Below, piece by piece: positions 37,597-47,093 of a stretch of DNA of 64,000 nt. The notes beneath the pieces are model-generated. The model made no database searches. It had not been told where the DNA came from and saw only the letters and a program-made list of their open reading frames with translations. The stretch spans positions 62,001 through 126,000 of the forward strand of contig CANSOA010000001.1 of assembly GCA_947648495.1 (NCBI GenBank). Reading direction: 5' to 3'. Numbering within the stretch: position 1 is the first letter of the stretch; the number at the start of each line of letters is the position of its first letter. A program made the position numbers and the translations under genes. The DNA comes from an uncultured Clostridium sp. Lineage in GTDB: Bacteria; Bacillota; Clostridia; TANB77; CAG-508.

Positions 37597-40035
37597 ATGA
37601 TTTATAAATTTACGGTAAGTAGTGAAAAAGTTTTACAAATTGCAAAAGAAATTGCCACACAGTTGGGACATAATTATATTGGAACAGAACATATTTTATA
37701 CGGATTAGCCAAAGAACAAAATGGGATTGCCAGTAAAGTTTTGAAAAAACAAAACATTACAGCCGATATTATTTTGGAAAAAATTGAAGATTTAATTGGA
37801 AGCAATGTTGCAGGTCAAGTAGTCGTTTTAGGATTTACGCCTAGAACCAAACGCGTCATTGAAAATTCTTATGCAGAAGCCAAAAAAGTTGGTTCTAATT
37901 ACATTGGAACCGAACATTTTATCGTTGGAATTATGCGCGAATTGGATAGTATCGCCATGCGTATTATCACTAGCTTGCAAGTAAAACCCGAAACCATTTA
38001 CACTGACATCAGCAAGGTCCTTAGTGAATTTGATGACACGCTTCATGATAATTCCCTAACTTCCAATAAAGATTTAGGCAGTTATAGCCTTACACAAACT
38101 TTAAATCAATTCAGCAATGATTTAACCAAAGAAGCCAGAGAAGGCAATTTGGATCCAGTCATTGGTCGAACAAATGAAACCGAACGAGTAATTGAAATTT
38201 TATCCAGAAGAACCAAAAATAATCCATGCCTAATTGGTGAACCTGGCGTCGGAAAAACGGCTGTAATTGAAGGATTGGCACAAAAAATTGTAGCAGGCAA
38301 TATTCCCGAAATTTTAAAAAACAAACGTGTTGTTTCGTTAGACATCACTTCTATGGTAGCAGGTGCTAAATACAGAGGCGATTTTGAAGAACGTATAAAA
38401 AAAGCGTTAAACGAAGTCAAAAAAGCAGGTGATATTATTTTATTTATTGACGAAATTCACACAATTGTTGGCGCAGGAGCCGCAGAAGGTGCAATTGATG
38501 CCGCTAATATTCTAAAACCATTATTAGCTAGAGGGGAAATTCAAGTTGTCGGAACCACCACTTTAAAAGAATACCGAAAATACATCGAAAAAGATTCCGC
38601 TCTAGAGCGCAGGTTTCAACCAGTCGATATTGCAGAACCTACTTTACCAGAATGTAAAAAAATATTAAACGGATTAAGAGACAAATATGAAGCGCATCAC
38701 AATGTGAAAATTACCGATGAAGCCATTGATTCTGCAATCGAATTATCCAATCGTTATATCAGTGACCGATTTTTGCCAGATAAAGCTATCGATTTAATCG
38801 ATGAAGCCTCAAGTAAAGCACGTCTAAAATCTTTTATTGAGCCAGAAAATCTTAAAAATTTGGAAAAACAAATTGAAAAAATTGATATTGAAAAAGAATC
38901 AGCTATCAATTTGCAAGATTTTGAAGAAGCGGCAAAATTACGTGATGAATCCATCAAATTAAAAAATCATTTAGAAAATGAAAAAGAGCAATGGAGAAAT
39001 GAAACAAGTCAGAAAATGATTACAATTGGAGTAGAAAATATTGCAGAAGTTGTCAGTCGCTGGACGGGAATTCCAGTAACGAAAATTAATCAAGATGAAA
39101 ATACAAAACTAAGAAATTTAGAAAATATTTTACATCAAAGAGTCGTTGGTCAAAATGAAGCAATTTGCGCCATCTCAAAAGCAATTCGACGAAATCGAGT
39201 CGGTTTAAAAGACCCAAATCGACCAATTGGTTCATTTCTATTTTTGGGACCAACTGGTGTCGGAAAAACAGAGCTTACAAAAACATTGGCAGATGTATTA
39301 TTTGAAAACGAAAATTCTTTGATACGTTTAGATATGTCAGAATATATGGAATCACATAGCGTTTCTAAAATGATTGGTTCACCACCAGGCTATGTTGGTT
39401 ATGACGAAGCTGGTTGGCTTACTGAAAAAGTACGAAGAAATCCTTACTGCGTTGTTTTATTTGACGAAATCGAAAAAGCACATTCGGATATTATGAATTT
39501 ATTGCTTCAAATTTTAGAAGATGGACGTCTAACAGATAATCAAGGAAAAACCATAGATTTCAAAAATACCGTCATTATCATGACTTCTAATATTGGTGCC
39601 AGATTAATTACAGAGAAAAAAACAATTGGTTTTGAAGCAAACGATGAAAATTTAGAGCGTGATTACGAAACCATCAAAAGAGATGTTTTAAATGAAACAA
39701 AAATGGCATTTAAGCCAGAGTTTTTAAACCGAATAGATGAATTAATTGTTTTTCATAAATTAACATTAAACGATTTAAAACAAATAACCGATAAAATGTT
39801 AGAAAAAGTAATTCAGCGTATGAAAAAACAAGAAATTGAATTAGAAGTTACAGACGATGCCAGACAAGTTATTATTGAAAAAGGAATTGACTATAAATAT
39901 GGTGCCAGACCACTTCGTAGAACAATTCAAAATCTTGTGGAGGATAAAGTAGCAGAGAAAATTTTAGAAGGAGATTTTGGAAAAACAAGAAAAATTATTT
40001 TAGATAGTGAAAATGGAGAAATTGGGGTAAAATAA
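37597..40035 (+). CDS. clpC: ATP-dependent Clp protease ATP-binding subunit ClpC
   Basis: 812 residues. Two N-terminal Clp_N repeats come first (YIGTEHILYGLAKEQNG and YIGTEHFIVGIMREL). AAA-1 has Walker A GEPGVGKTAV, a UVR-type coiled-coil motif follows (LQDFEEAAKLRDESIKLKN), and AAA-2 has GPTGVGKTELTK and the MTSNIGARL sensor region. This is the ClpC layout; it unfolds proteins for ClpP. The usual ctsR-mcsA-mcsB genes are not upstream. ATG 37597 is preferred with GAGGAG upstream. All arginines are AGA, CGT, CGC or CGA; no CGG codon appears in 812 codons. Confidence 0.93.
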   Translation: MIYKFTVSSEKVLQIAKEIATQLGHNYIGTEHILYGLAKEQNGIASKVLKKQNITADIILEKIEDLIGSNVAGQVVVLGFTPRTKRVIENSYAEAKKVGSNYIGTEHFIVGIMRELDSIAMRIITSLQVKPETIYTDISKVLSEFDDTLHDNSLTSNKDLGSYSLTQTLNQFSNDLTKEAREGNLDPVIGRTNETERVIEILSRRTKNNPCLIGEPGVGKTAVIEGLAQKIVAGNIPEILKNKRVVSLDITSMVAGAKYRGDFEERIKKALNEVKKAGDIILFIDEIHTIVGAGAAEGAIDAANILKPLLARGEIQVVGTTTLKEYRKYIEKDSALERRFQPVDIAEPTLPECKKILNGLRDKYEAHHNVKITDEAIDSAIELSNRYISDRFLPDKAIDLIDEASSKARLKSFIEPENLKNLEKQIEKIDIEKESAINLQDFEEAAKLRDESIKLKNHLENEKEQWRNETSQKMITIGVENIAEVVSRWTGIPVTKINQDENTKLRNLENILHQRVVGQNEAICAISKAIRRNRVGLKDPNRPIGSFLFLGPTGVGKTELTKTLADVLFENENSLIRLDMSEYMESHSVSKMIGSPPGYVGYDEAGWLTEKVRRNPYCVVLFDEIEKAHSDIMNLLLQILEDGRLTDNQGKTIDFKNTVIIMTSNIGARLITEKKTIGFEANDENLERDYETIKRDVLNETKMAFKPEFLNRIDELIVFHKLTLNDLKQITDKMLEKVIQRMKKQEIELEVTDDARQVIIEKGIDYKYGARPLRRTIQNLVEDKVAEKILEGDFGKTRKIILDSENGEIGVK

Positions 40036-40071
40036 AAAAGATAAATAGACAAACACTAAAGGAGGATTTGC

Positions 40072-40470
40072 ATGAAGCGAGAAGACTTGTTTGAATACAA
40101 ACATAATAAAGAATGGTTAGAAACAAGGAAAACAAAAATAGAAAGTGAATATGAAAACATTCAAAAAATGATTACTACCTATCAAGACCGTAACAAATAC
40201 AGTTTAAATTCGCATGATTCAATGGCAGAAAATTTGTCAATTTTATTAGATATGAAATTAGAAGCCTTAAATTTTGCCATAAAATTGGAACAAAATCTCA
40301 AAAAAGTTGACCATGCATTATCACAAATCAAACAGCCTTATCGAAACATTCTGACAGATGTATATATACACGGAGATTCACTTGATACAGTTGCAAATCA
40401 TATGAACTATAATGATAAATATATGAGTAAAAAACATAGAGAAGCATTAAAGAAATATGATGAATTGTAG
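40072..40470 (+). CDS. Sigma-70 region-4-like small protein
   Basis: 132 residues. The N-terminal two thirds is a charged coiled coil. The C-terminus (about residues 85-130) has the spacing of a sigma region 4 or ArpU-type helix-turn-helix: LSQIKQPYRNILTDVYIHG, then DTVANHMNYNDKYMSKKHR. Proteins of this shape are often late regulators in phages or unlinked sigma-like factors. AAAGGAGG precedes ATG. It is the last gene before the prophage boundary and may belong to either side. Confidence 0.55.
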   Translation: MKREDLFEYKHNKEWLETRKTKIESEYENIQKMITTYQDRNKYSLNSHDSMAENLSILLDMKLEALNFAIKLEQNLKKVDHALSQIKQPYRNILTDVYIHGDSLDTVANHMNYNDKYMSKKHREALKKYDEL

Positions 40471-41125
40471 GAAATACAAAAATTTAAAAATCAAAAAAAT
40501 AAACGGTGTAGGAGAGAGGACTGAATATTTTTAGTATTTTGATAAATTATTTGTTTTTCATATTTCAAACTTATATAGAATAAAATTGTTAAACCGTGAT
40601 AAAATATAATAAAAATTTATAAATACAAATAAAAAATTTTATGATTTTTCTTAAAAATTTTCAAAATTGTAATTTTATCCATAATTATATCAATATTTAT
40701 TTAAACGTTTTAAAATTGTTTTTTAAAACGTTTTTTGTTATATTTTATAAGTTTATAGTAAAATATTCATAAATATATTCATAATTAGTAATTATTTATA
40801 AAGCAATCCATAATCTAATTTAACTAGAAAAAAATGACCTTCTAAAATCGATTTTAAGCGATTTAAATTTTAGCGTTAATATAATTACTCATTTAAAAAA
40901 TTAAAAAGGCTTAAAAATCCATAAGAATTTTAAACCATTTATGGGTTTTTGAGATTTTATGAAAGCTTCCTATTCTGTTTTGCACAAAACTTTTATTTTG
41001 CGCAATGTTCATATTCTTTTTATTAAGGCGTCCCTCCACCTCTCAACAAAAAACAAATTAAACAAAGTCCTAAAACTCATATCCGAAATTATATTATCAA
41101 ACGAAAATAAACTTGTCAACCCCTT
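40471..41125. other. Gene-free, AT-rich boundary between chromosome and prophage
   Basis: No credible ORF. It holds two strong hairpins. AAACGTTTTAAAA paired with TTTTAAAACGTTTT (40703-40736) is followed by a T run. AAAATCCATAA paired with TTTATGGGTTTT (40913-40950) is suited to ending transcription in either direction. One attachment site for the integrase at 41412 is expected here, but it cannot be defined without the other end of the prophage. From about 41000 the plus strand becomes C-rich and G-poor. Confidence 0.55.
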
Positions 41126-41389
41126 TCACGAAACTTTTTTCAAAAAATCATCCAAATCCCCAAAAGCCTTAGAACCAACTAGACTTTCATAATTAAAATC
41201 ACCAAACTCACGCAAAATCTGTTCATACGTATCACGAACCAAGCAAACTCTCAAATTCTCTTCCTTACACAACGACTTACCATATCGCGGAAACATAAAA
41301 CCATACGAATAAGCAAAAAACTCCAAACTCTTCAAAATCAACTCAACCTGACAATCCAGCAACTCAAGCTCAACCTTTTTCAAACTCAT
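41126..41389 (-). CDS. Small protein downstream of the integrase
   Basis: 87 residues, acidic and soluble: a Leu-rich N-terminal helix (KKVELELLDCQVELILKSLE), a central aromatic stretch and a C-terminal charged part. Family not recognised; small partners next to phage integrases are sometimes excisionases, but no helix-turn-helix is visible. The start is set by AGGAGGGAG just upstream on the minus strand; a longer upstream frame would overlap the integrase. It is the last gene of the prophage at this end. Confidence 0.6.
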   Translation of the reverse strand: MSLKKVELELLDCQVELILKSLEFFAYSYGFMFPRYGKSLCKEENLRVCLVRDTYEQILREFGDFNYESLVGSKAFGDLDDFLKKVS

Positions 41390-41411
41390 TTTCCACTCCC
41401 TCCTTAAATTT

Positions 41412-42392
41412 TTAAGCAACATCCGCCAAAAAATCACTCAACGGATTACGCTCAAACGCTTCCCTAATCCTATCATCACAAACATGCGTATAAACTTGTG
41501 TCACTCCAATCGAACTATGCCCCAAAAACTCCTTCACCAACAAAATATCCGACTTCACACACCCATAAACAATAGTAGCCGCCGTATGCCTCAAACTATG
41601 CGCCGTATATCCCTTATCCTTCAACCCAACCAACTCAAAAGCCCTCTTACAAACCCTCTCCACACCAGCGACCCCCAAACGCTCATTTCGATGACCAACC
41701 AACAACGCTCGATTCCCTTCAACACACCCTCCCTTCCTAACCTCCATCTCAAAATACCTAGCCAACTCCTCCTTCGTCTTTTCATGAATCGGTACCCTTC
41801 GTTCCTTATTCCCCTTCCCAGTAATTTCAAGACACCTTCCCTCCAAATCAACATCACCAACATTCAAATCAGACAACTCAGACACCCTCAAACCAGCCTG
41901 CAAAAGCAACAACACAATCAAATTATTCCTCAAAGGATACAAACTATTCTCCACCGTAAAAACTCCCAACATCCTTTTTGCCTCCTCCAACCTCAAATAC
42001 TTTGGCAAACGTACCATCCCTTTCACACCAGCAATACCCTTAGCCGGATTCCTCATTCCATCACTCGGAAAACTACCAAGCAACCATTTATAAAACCTCC
42101 TAATACACACAAGCCTCCTCTGCCTCGTCGACGCCGTATTATCTCTATAAAAATTAAGATAAACCAAAAACGCAATCACATCCGCCTCCTTAACCCTAAG
42201 CAACATAAACACCGTAAACCCCTTAACCGGCACACCCAAGCCAAGATACTCCCTCAAAAACCCAAAAAAACAAAGCAAATCCAAACAATAAGCACACACC
42301 GTATGCTCCGAATACAACCTCACATGCAACAAATAATCCAAAAAATTCCTCAAAACCTCAGGACACTCATCATACTTTATCTTAACCCCCAT
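41412..42392 (-). CDS. Prophage tyrosine recombinase/integrase
   Basis: 326 residues. An N-terminal SAM-like core-binding domain (residues 10-110) is followed by the catalytic domain. The catalytic residues are Arg in QAGLRVSEL, Lys near GKGNKERRVP, His-x-x-Arg in HSLRHTAA, His in FLGHSS, and nucleophile Tyr in TQVYTH. It is XerC/D-like and should catalyse prophage integration and excision, which fits its place at the edge of the element. GGAGG precedes ATG. All its many arginines avoid CGG: every CGG triplet on the coding strand that I checked is out of frame. Confidence 0.92.
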   Translation of the reverse strand: MGVKIKYDECPEVLRNFLDYLLHVRLYSEHTVCAYCLDLLCFFGFLREYLGLGVPVKGFTVFMLLRVKEADVIAFLVYLNFYRDNTASTRQRRLVCIRRFYKWLLGSFPSDGMRNPAKGIAGVKGMVRLPKYLRLEEAKRMLGVFTVENSLYPLRNNLIVLLLLQAGLRVSELSDLNVGDVDLEGRCLEITGKGNKERRVPIHEKTKEELARYFEMEVRKGGCVEGNRALLVGHRNERLGVAGVERVCKRAFELVGLKDKGYTAHSLRHTAATIVYGCVKSDILLVKEFLGHSSIGVTQVYTHVCDDRIREAFERNPLSDFLADVA

Positions 42393-42665
42393 AAAAAACC
42401 TCCTTGTTTACATAATACCACAAATGTCACGCAAAAGCAAGACTTTTTTCAAAAAAATTCCAAAAAAGCCATTCTCTCACCAACAACAAAATCTCGAAAA
42501 CACTAAAACACAGGCAAATCTCAAAAACCCAAAAAAATTTCAAAAAACGCAAAAAAACAAACTCACATCACAAACGTAAACACATCATATCATATCATTT
42601 CATCAGGAAAAAATTCAGAAAAAAACAAACAACAAAAAAATAAAAAGAAACAACAAAAAGCTAGA

Positions 42666-43355
42666 CTAATCTAGCTTTCTCACAATATCACCCTTCTTAA
42701 TCAAAAATTGGTCATTAAACACCTGAACACCAACCCTATCACTTTCAACAAAACAAATTACCGCTCTCGCTCTCAAACTATCATTCTCAATCAAACTTTT
42801 TGTATCGCTATGTATCCAGCAAATCTCTGTCCTATTATCATACTGAAAACGATCCCCCTCAACAGCTCCCGTAAAATACATAGGAATCTTAATCTCCACA
42901 GCCTGTCCCGCCTCATAACTTACAGAACTTGCTTTTGAGTTCGTTTGTCCTTTGGGTCTCAACACACCAGCAAAACCATCTTTATAACTATGCTTCACAC
43001 GCTTCATCGCCTTGCCACCCCAATTCTGATCATAACTATAAAAATACGAAGTCGAACCAACACCATCCGCAATCGCAATATGTCCATACTTCCCATGTCG
43101 CAAATCCCAAACCACAATATCGCCTTTTTGCGGAACAAAACTCGGCGTATTCGCAATTCTATCAAAATTCTTATTTAAAATAGAGAACTCATTATATCGT
43201 CTCCAATAAGCCTCCGCATTTCCAATCGCGCCTATTTTTATTCCTAAAACCTTATCCATATACAGCTTCGCCAAATCTACACATTGAACACCGCAACCAC
43301 CATCATAATCAGTCGCTTTTCCATTATATTTTTTCACAAACTCATCAAAATTCAT
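42666..43355 (-). CDS. Endolysin with CHAP amidase/peptidase domain
   Basis: 229 residues. The N-terminal CHAP domain has its catalytic Cys in GGCGVQCVDLAKLY, His in YGHIAIADG, and a polar residue in YSYDQNWGG. The C-terminal 90 residues look like an SH3-type wall-binding domain (KIPMYFTGAVEGDRF…, ending KKGDIVRKLD). It cleaves peptidoglycan at the end of the lytic cycle. It lies 2 bases after the holin gene, the classical lysis module. No signal peptide, so release needs the holin. Confidence 0.9.
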   Translation of the reverse strand: MNFDEFVKKYNGKATDYDGGCGVQCVDLAKLYMDKVLGIKIGAIGNAEAYWRRYNEFSILNKNFDRIANTPSFVPQKGDIVVWDLRHGKYGHIAIADGVGSTSYFYSYDQNWGGKAMKRVKHSYKDGFAGVLRPKGQTNSKASSVSYEAGQAVEIKIPMYFTGAVEGDRFQYDNRTEICWIHSDTKSLIENDSLRARAVICFVESDRVGVQVFNDQFLIKKGDIVRKLD

Positions 43356-43357
43356 AC

Positions 43358-43603
43358 CTATTCTTCCTCACTTTCCTTCAAATTCTTCAAAAACTCATCT
43401 GCTTTCATCGCCTTATCCGTATAACTATTATTCTTCCAAAAACCAACTACAATAATTGCCATTTGAACTATGTACTCCAGTAAACTAGCCACTTCTGACT
43501 CCTCTACTTTAATCACATCAACCCCAAAATGTTGTAATCCAATATTCACTATCGCAACCAGCAATAACACCGTTCTCACAATCGTTCCCCTTGTCATTTT
43601 CAT
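43358..43603 (-). CDS. Phage holin (SPP1/phi-LC3 type)
   Basis: 81 residues. A short basic N-terminus (KMTRGTIVRT), a first helix (VLLLVAIVNIGLQHFG), a turn with acidic residues and a second helix (YIVQMAIIVVGFWKNNSYTD) lead into a charged cytoplasmic tail. This is the SPP1-family class II holin layout. It forms membrane lesions that release the CHAP endolysin encoded 2 bases downstream. Confidence 0.9.
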   Translation of the reverse strand: MKMTRGTIVRTVLLLVAIVNIGLQHFGVDVIKVEESEVASLLEYIVQMAIIVVGFWKNNSYTDKAMKADEFLKNLKESEEE

Positions 43604-43604
43604 A

Positions 43605-43850
43605 TTAATTCACCCCCATTCCTGTTTGAATCAATAAAAAAACTATCCCAACAACCCCTGCAATAATTGCACTAACCGTTGTTCTAGATAGCCATTTAAT
43701 CTTATCTTGTAATTCTTTTATATCCTCATAGTTTTCTTTACTCAAATTATCTGCCTCATACGCTACTTTTTTAATATCTTTGTATCCATCTAGCTTACTT
43801 TCAATTACTGCAAGTCTAGACAATACCTCTGTTTCAAAAGACTTTTCCAA
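43605..43850 (-). CDS. XhlA-like haemolysin/lysis-accessory protein
   Basis: 81 residues from TTG 43850. A coiled coil (ETEVLSRLAVIESKLDG…) is followed by one membrane helix (SAIIAGVVGIVFLLIQTG) at the C-terminus, the layout of XhlA proteins that act with holins. The TTG start directly follows the upstream gene's stop and has AAGGAGGAAG at good distance; an upstream ATG in the same frame lacks such a site. It overlaps no other gene and belongs to the lysis module. Confidence 0.75.
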   Translation of the reverse strand: MEKSFETEVLSRLAVIESKLDGYKDIKKVAYEADNLSKENYEDIKELQDKIKWLSRTTVSAIIAGVVGIVFLLIQTGMGVN

Positions 43851-43851
43851 A

Positions 43852-44043
43852 CTACTCTTCCTCCTTCTCAACCTCCACATAATTCTCTTGCCTATCATTC
43901 TTCCCCAAATAAATCACTTCCCCTAAAATATCTGCTACTTCTTTATTTGTTTCTTCATCAAAATGTCTTGCTCTTGACTCTATCATTTTACCTTCCTCCG
44001 CAACCAGCTTAATATTACCATTCTTCAATTCTATAACATCCAT
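43852..44043 (-). CDS. Small phage protein of unknown function
   Basis: 63 residues, strongly acidic at the C-terminus (ending EVEKEEE) with a short strand-like N-terminus (MDVIELKNGNIKL). Its position between the fibre-like genes and XhlA resembles the small XkdX-type genes of other siphoviruses, but the sequence is not clearly that family. GGGGGTGAAG precedes ATG 44043. Confidence 0.6.
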   Translation of the reverse strand: MDVIELKNGNIKLVAEEGKMIESRARHFDEETNKEVADILGEVIYLGKNDRQENYVEVEKEEE

Positions 44044-44055
44044 ACTCTTCACCCC

Positions 44056-45102
44056 CTAACTAATCGTCCAGCCCTTATCCTGACCAATCGCCAACTCCTC
44101 ATCCGTCAGCTTCGCCAAATTCGTAGACCCAAGCGTAATCATATGCGCTGTTTCCAAATCGCCAGAAAAATCATACAACGCCTCCAAAATTCTAATCAAC
44201 GTATCATGATTTAGCAACACACAATCCTTAAAACTCAATCCACTTATTTCTATATTTGACACACGATTAATACAAACCAAAAAAATCGTCCCAGAAAACA
44301 TACCATTAACATTTGTAATCTTATTAAAATTTATCTCTTCAATTACTCTCACCCTACAATTATTAAAACATCCATTAGCAGGGTTATTCCTCTCAGGCAC
44401 TATCTCCCCAATCCTCTCCAAACCTACACCACTAAAAAGATTCGTCAATGTCGCTAAACTCATATACCTTAAATTTTTAAACTCCTTCAAACTACTACAT
44501 CCATATAAACATGGATAAATCTCAAAAATCGTATCCACACAATTCACACACTCCAACAACCTTCGTTGTGCTACAACTCCATCTGACCAAGTAAAAACAT
44601 TCGGATTAGGAATTTCCATATGACTAAAAACACAATACAACGTCTCATCAGGAACTTTTGTACAACTAAGCACATTTGTTATCTTCACATCATCAAAATA
44701 ATACTTCACAAACCTTGTCCCATAACCCAGACCACAAGCCTTATCCTTTCTAACATCCCATACATGCTCTATATTAGCCACAGGACTTTCATACTCCACT
44801 CCATCACTCGTCACAATCTTAGACGCACCCCATCCATAAATCGTCGTCTTCACACAAGAATCACAAAGCAAAACAATCATCTTCGCAGGAAAATCCTCCG
44901 TATCCTCCTCCAAAATCCTATCAATATCCCACCAATCCGAACGCGGTCTCCAGCCACTCGAACCAGCAGGAATCCTCTCAATCGTCTCCGCCAAATTCTC
45001 GCTATTTCGCACAGCAGGCAAACTTGCTCCCTTCTCCTCGCACTTTCTATACGCACTCGCAACACTCTCCTTTATCCTCACAATCTCACTCACAACACTC
45101 AT
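44056..45102 (-). CDS. Tail-tip/receptor-binding protein with leucine-rich-repeat-like region (copy 1)
   Basis: 348 residues. A helical N-terminus leads into the segment WRPRSDWWDIDRILEEDTED, shared with the next gene. An irregular BspA-like leucine-rich region follows (LRYMSLATLTNLFSG, VIEEINFNKITNVNGMF), then a closing LTDEELAIGQDKGWTIS motif typical of phage-borne BspA-like proteins. It probably contacts the host surface. It is paralogous to 45115-46146. Both sit between baseplate and lysis genes, where receptor-binding proteins are found. ATG 45102 fits the ribosome site better than the codon upstream. Confidence 0.7.
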   Translation of the reverse strand: MSVVSEIVRIKESVASAYRKCEEKGASLPAVRNSENLAETIERIPAGSSGWRPRSDWWDIDRILEEDTEDFPAKMIVLLCDSCVKTTIYGWGASKIVTSDGVEYESPVANIEHVWDVRKDKACGLGYGTRFVKYYFDDVKITNVLSCTKVPDETLYCVFSHMEIPNPNVFTWSDGVVAQRRLLECVNCVDTIFEIYPCLYGCSSLKEFKNLRYMSLATLTNLFSGVGLERIGEIVPERNNPANGCFNNCRVRVIEEINFNKITNVNGMFSGTIFLVCINRVSNIEISGLSFKDCVLLNHDTLIRILEALYDFSGDLETAHMITLGSTNLAKLTDEELAIGQDKGWTIS

Positions 45103-45114
45103 ACCTTTCACCCC

Positions 45115-46146
45115 CTAACTAATCGTCCAACCCTTATCCTGACCAATCGCCAACTCCTCATCCGTCAGCTTCGCCAAATTCGTTGCACCAAAAACAATCT
45201 TATGCACACTCTCCAAATCCTCTGAAAAATCATACAACGCATTCAAAATCCTCAACAACGTATCACGATTCAACAACGCACAACCATCAAACCTAAACTC
45301 ATTCATCCTAATATTCTCAATCTCATTAATCGAAACCAAACACGCACAACCAAACATACCAGTAGCAACCGTACAGCCCTTCAAATCCAAACACTCAATC
45401 ACCTTCACCTTACTCCCATTAAAACACTGCCAAAAATTACTAACACCACCCGTATTCAAACGCGGCAAATACTCCACACACGCATTCGTAAACGCATTCG
45501 TCATATTCGTAGGACACTTCGGCAAAAAACTCACCTCATCAAGCCCCGAACCCTGATACATCTTCTCCATCGAAACACCATCCTGCACAACATATCCAGC
45601 CACTCCCCTCAACTTCGGAAAACAAAACGTAAAATTCGCAGAACTACCACCAAAATCACAATCCACAAACCTCATAAACTCAACATTCAGCGCCCCCCTC
45701 AGCGGACAATTCGTCTCCACACCATTACTCGGAACAACAATCCTCAAACCCTTAAAAATCACATACAACGCATCACTCAAACTCAAATCCTTATACTCAA
45801 AATCACCACCACTCTCATAATACCTTATCATAAACCTTGTCTTATAGCCCAAACCACAAGCCTTATCCCTCGTAACATCCCATCTATGCACTCCATCCGC
45901 CACAAACTCTGCACCATCACTCATCACCACCTTACACGCACCACACAAACTAACCCTCTGCATCACACTAGAATCACAAAGCAAAACAATCATCTTCGCA
46001 GGAAAATCCTCCGTATCCTCCTCCAAAATCCTATCAATATCCCACCAATCCGAACGCGGTCTCCAAGCACTCAAACCAGTCCTCACACTCACACTCCTCA
46101 AGCACTTAACCTCTCCACTCGAACTCCTATACTTCATCACTGCCAT
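45115..46146 (-). CDS. Tail-tip/receptor-binding protein with leucine-rich-repeat-like region (copy 2)
   Basis: 343 residues. The same SDWWDIDRILEEDTEDF segment and nearly identical last 40 residues as its downstream paralogue, with a diverged middle (LRGVAGYVVQDGVSMEKMYQ…). This pattern suggests duplication followed by diversification of the binding part. GGAGGTG precedes ATG 46146, and the start overlaps the stop region of the upstream fibre gene. No CGG codon is used although arginine is common. Confidence 0.7.
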   Translation of the reverse strand: MAVMKYRSSSGEVKCLRSVSVRTGLSAWRPRSDWWDIDRILEEDTEDFPAKMIVLLCDSSVMQRVSLCGACKVVMSDGAEFVADGVHRWDVTRDKACGLGYKTRFMIRYYESGGDFEYKDLSLSDALYVIFKGLRIVVPSNGVETNCPLRGALNVEFMRFVDCDFGGSSANFTFCFPKLRGVAGYVVQDGVSMEKMYQGSGLDEVSFLPKCPTNMTNAFTNACVEYLPRLNTGGVSNFWQCFNGSKVKVIECLDLKGCTVATGMFGCACLVSINEIENIRMNEFRFDGCALLNRDTLLRILNALYDFSEDLESVHKIVFGATNLAKLTDEELAIGQDKGWTIS

Positions 46147-46150
46147 ACCA

Positions 46151-47080
46151 CTACACCTCCGCCAACAAACTCTCAATATTTCCAACCACATCAAAAAACT
46201 CATCCCTCGTCACAAACTCCTCCATCTCACTCTCATCAATCCAAACCTTACAATCACTCCAATTCGGCTCCACACTAGAAATCACAACCTCCTCCGGTAT
46301 CACAACACCACTCACCTTCTCCTCCACAAAACTCTCCGTCGCCAAACCCTCAACAGACGGCACAACCGGCTTATTCCTCAAATCCTCATAATCCCCACTA
46401 AACAGCTCCGTATCCGCTGGCAAAGCCCCAACCTCACTCGCCGTATAACTCGGTTTACTCGGCTCCTTCGCCCACGCAGGTACCGTCGGATCACACTCCT
46501 CAAAATCCGCCAATCCATCCAACCTTTCCTTATCAGCAGTTGTAAAATTATTATCTGTATGAACATAACTTTCATCCTTCACAAAATCGCAATCATCCTC
46601 CAAATCCGATAACTTAGTTGGAACTTTCATTCCCTCTACTTTTTTATCAAGCTGTCCTACACCTTCCTCCAATTCACTCATCCTCGTCTTCAGCCACCTC
46701 ACCAAATCTGGATAATCCTCCTCAATACTCTCCGTCGCATCAATCGCCTCACCAACCAGCATCTCAAAAACAACCGACTTCCAAACCGCCGTCTTATCCA
46801 CAACCTTCAGTTGCATCCTAAGAGTCCCCTCAAATCGCAAAAGACTATTCTTCACCTCTAACCTATAACTTTCATTCTCCAAATCCTTCTCTAATTCAAT
46901 CGAACACTTTCTACCACAACAGCCACTCGGAAACTCAATTTCTAAATAACCTGTCCCATCTACAAAGCCATCTTCAAATGAAAAAATCAGCGTTTCTTGC
47001 TCATTCTCTCCACAAATCCCCAACACATGACCATCCACTTTACTCAACTCTTTATCCTTAAAAATCAATCGATTCTCCAT
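46151..47080 (-). CDS. Phage tail fibre / baseplate upper protein-like
   Basis: 309 residues. The beta-rich N-terminal 130 residues resemble a baseplate-attachment (BppU-like) domain. A coiled-coil segment (about residues 135-160) and a repetitive shaft with motifs seen in many Gram-positive phage fibres follow: PTKLSDLEDD, PSKPSYTASEVGALP, YEDLRNKP. It probably links the baseplate to the receptor-binding proteins encoded next. Assignment is by motif only. Confidence 0.7.
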   Translation of the reverse strand: MENRLIFKDKELSKVDGHVLGICGENEQETLIFSFEDGFVDGTGYLEIEFPSGCCGRKCSIELEKDLENESYRLEVKNSLLRFEGTLRMQLKVVDKTAVWKSVVFEMLVGEAIDATESIEEDYPDLVRWLKTRMSELEEGVGQLDKKVEGMKVPTKLSDLEDDCDFVKDESYVHTDNNFTTADKERLDGLADFEECDPTVPAWAKEPSKPSYTASEVGALPADTELFSGDYEDLRNKPVVPSVEGLATESFVEEKVSGVVIPEEVVISSVEPNWSDCKVWIDESEMEEFVTRDEFFDVVGNIESLLAEV

Positions 47081-47093
47081 TCAAACACCCCCT

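Noticed and set aside
40471..41125. Defining the prophage attachment site
   Set aside because: The other prophage end lies outside the window, so no repeat pair can be identified.
41484..42506. Long plus-strand ORF of about 340 codons opposite the integrase
   Set aside because: It is Pro/Asn/Thr/His-rich nonsense produced by the C-rich strand, lacks a ribosome site, and lies exactly opposite a catalytically complete integrase. The long plus-strand frames at 47.9-50.1 kb and 44.6-45.2 kb are rejected for the same reason.
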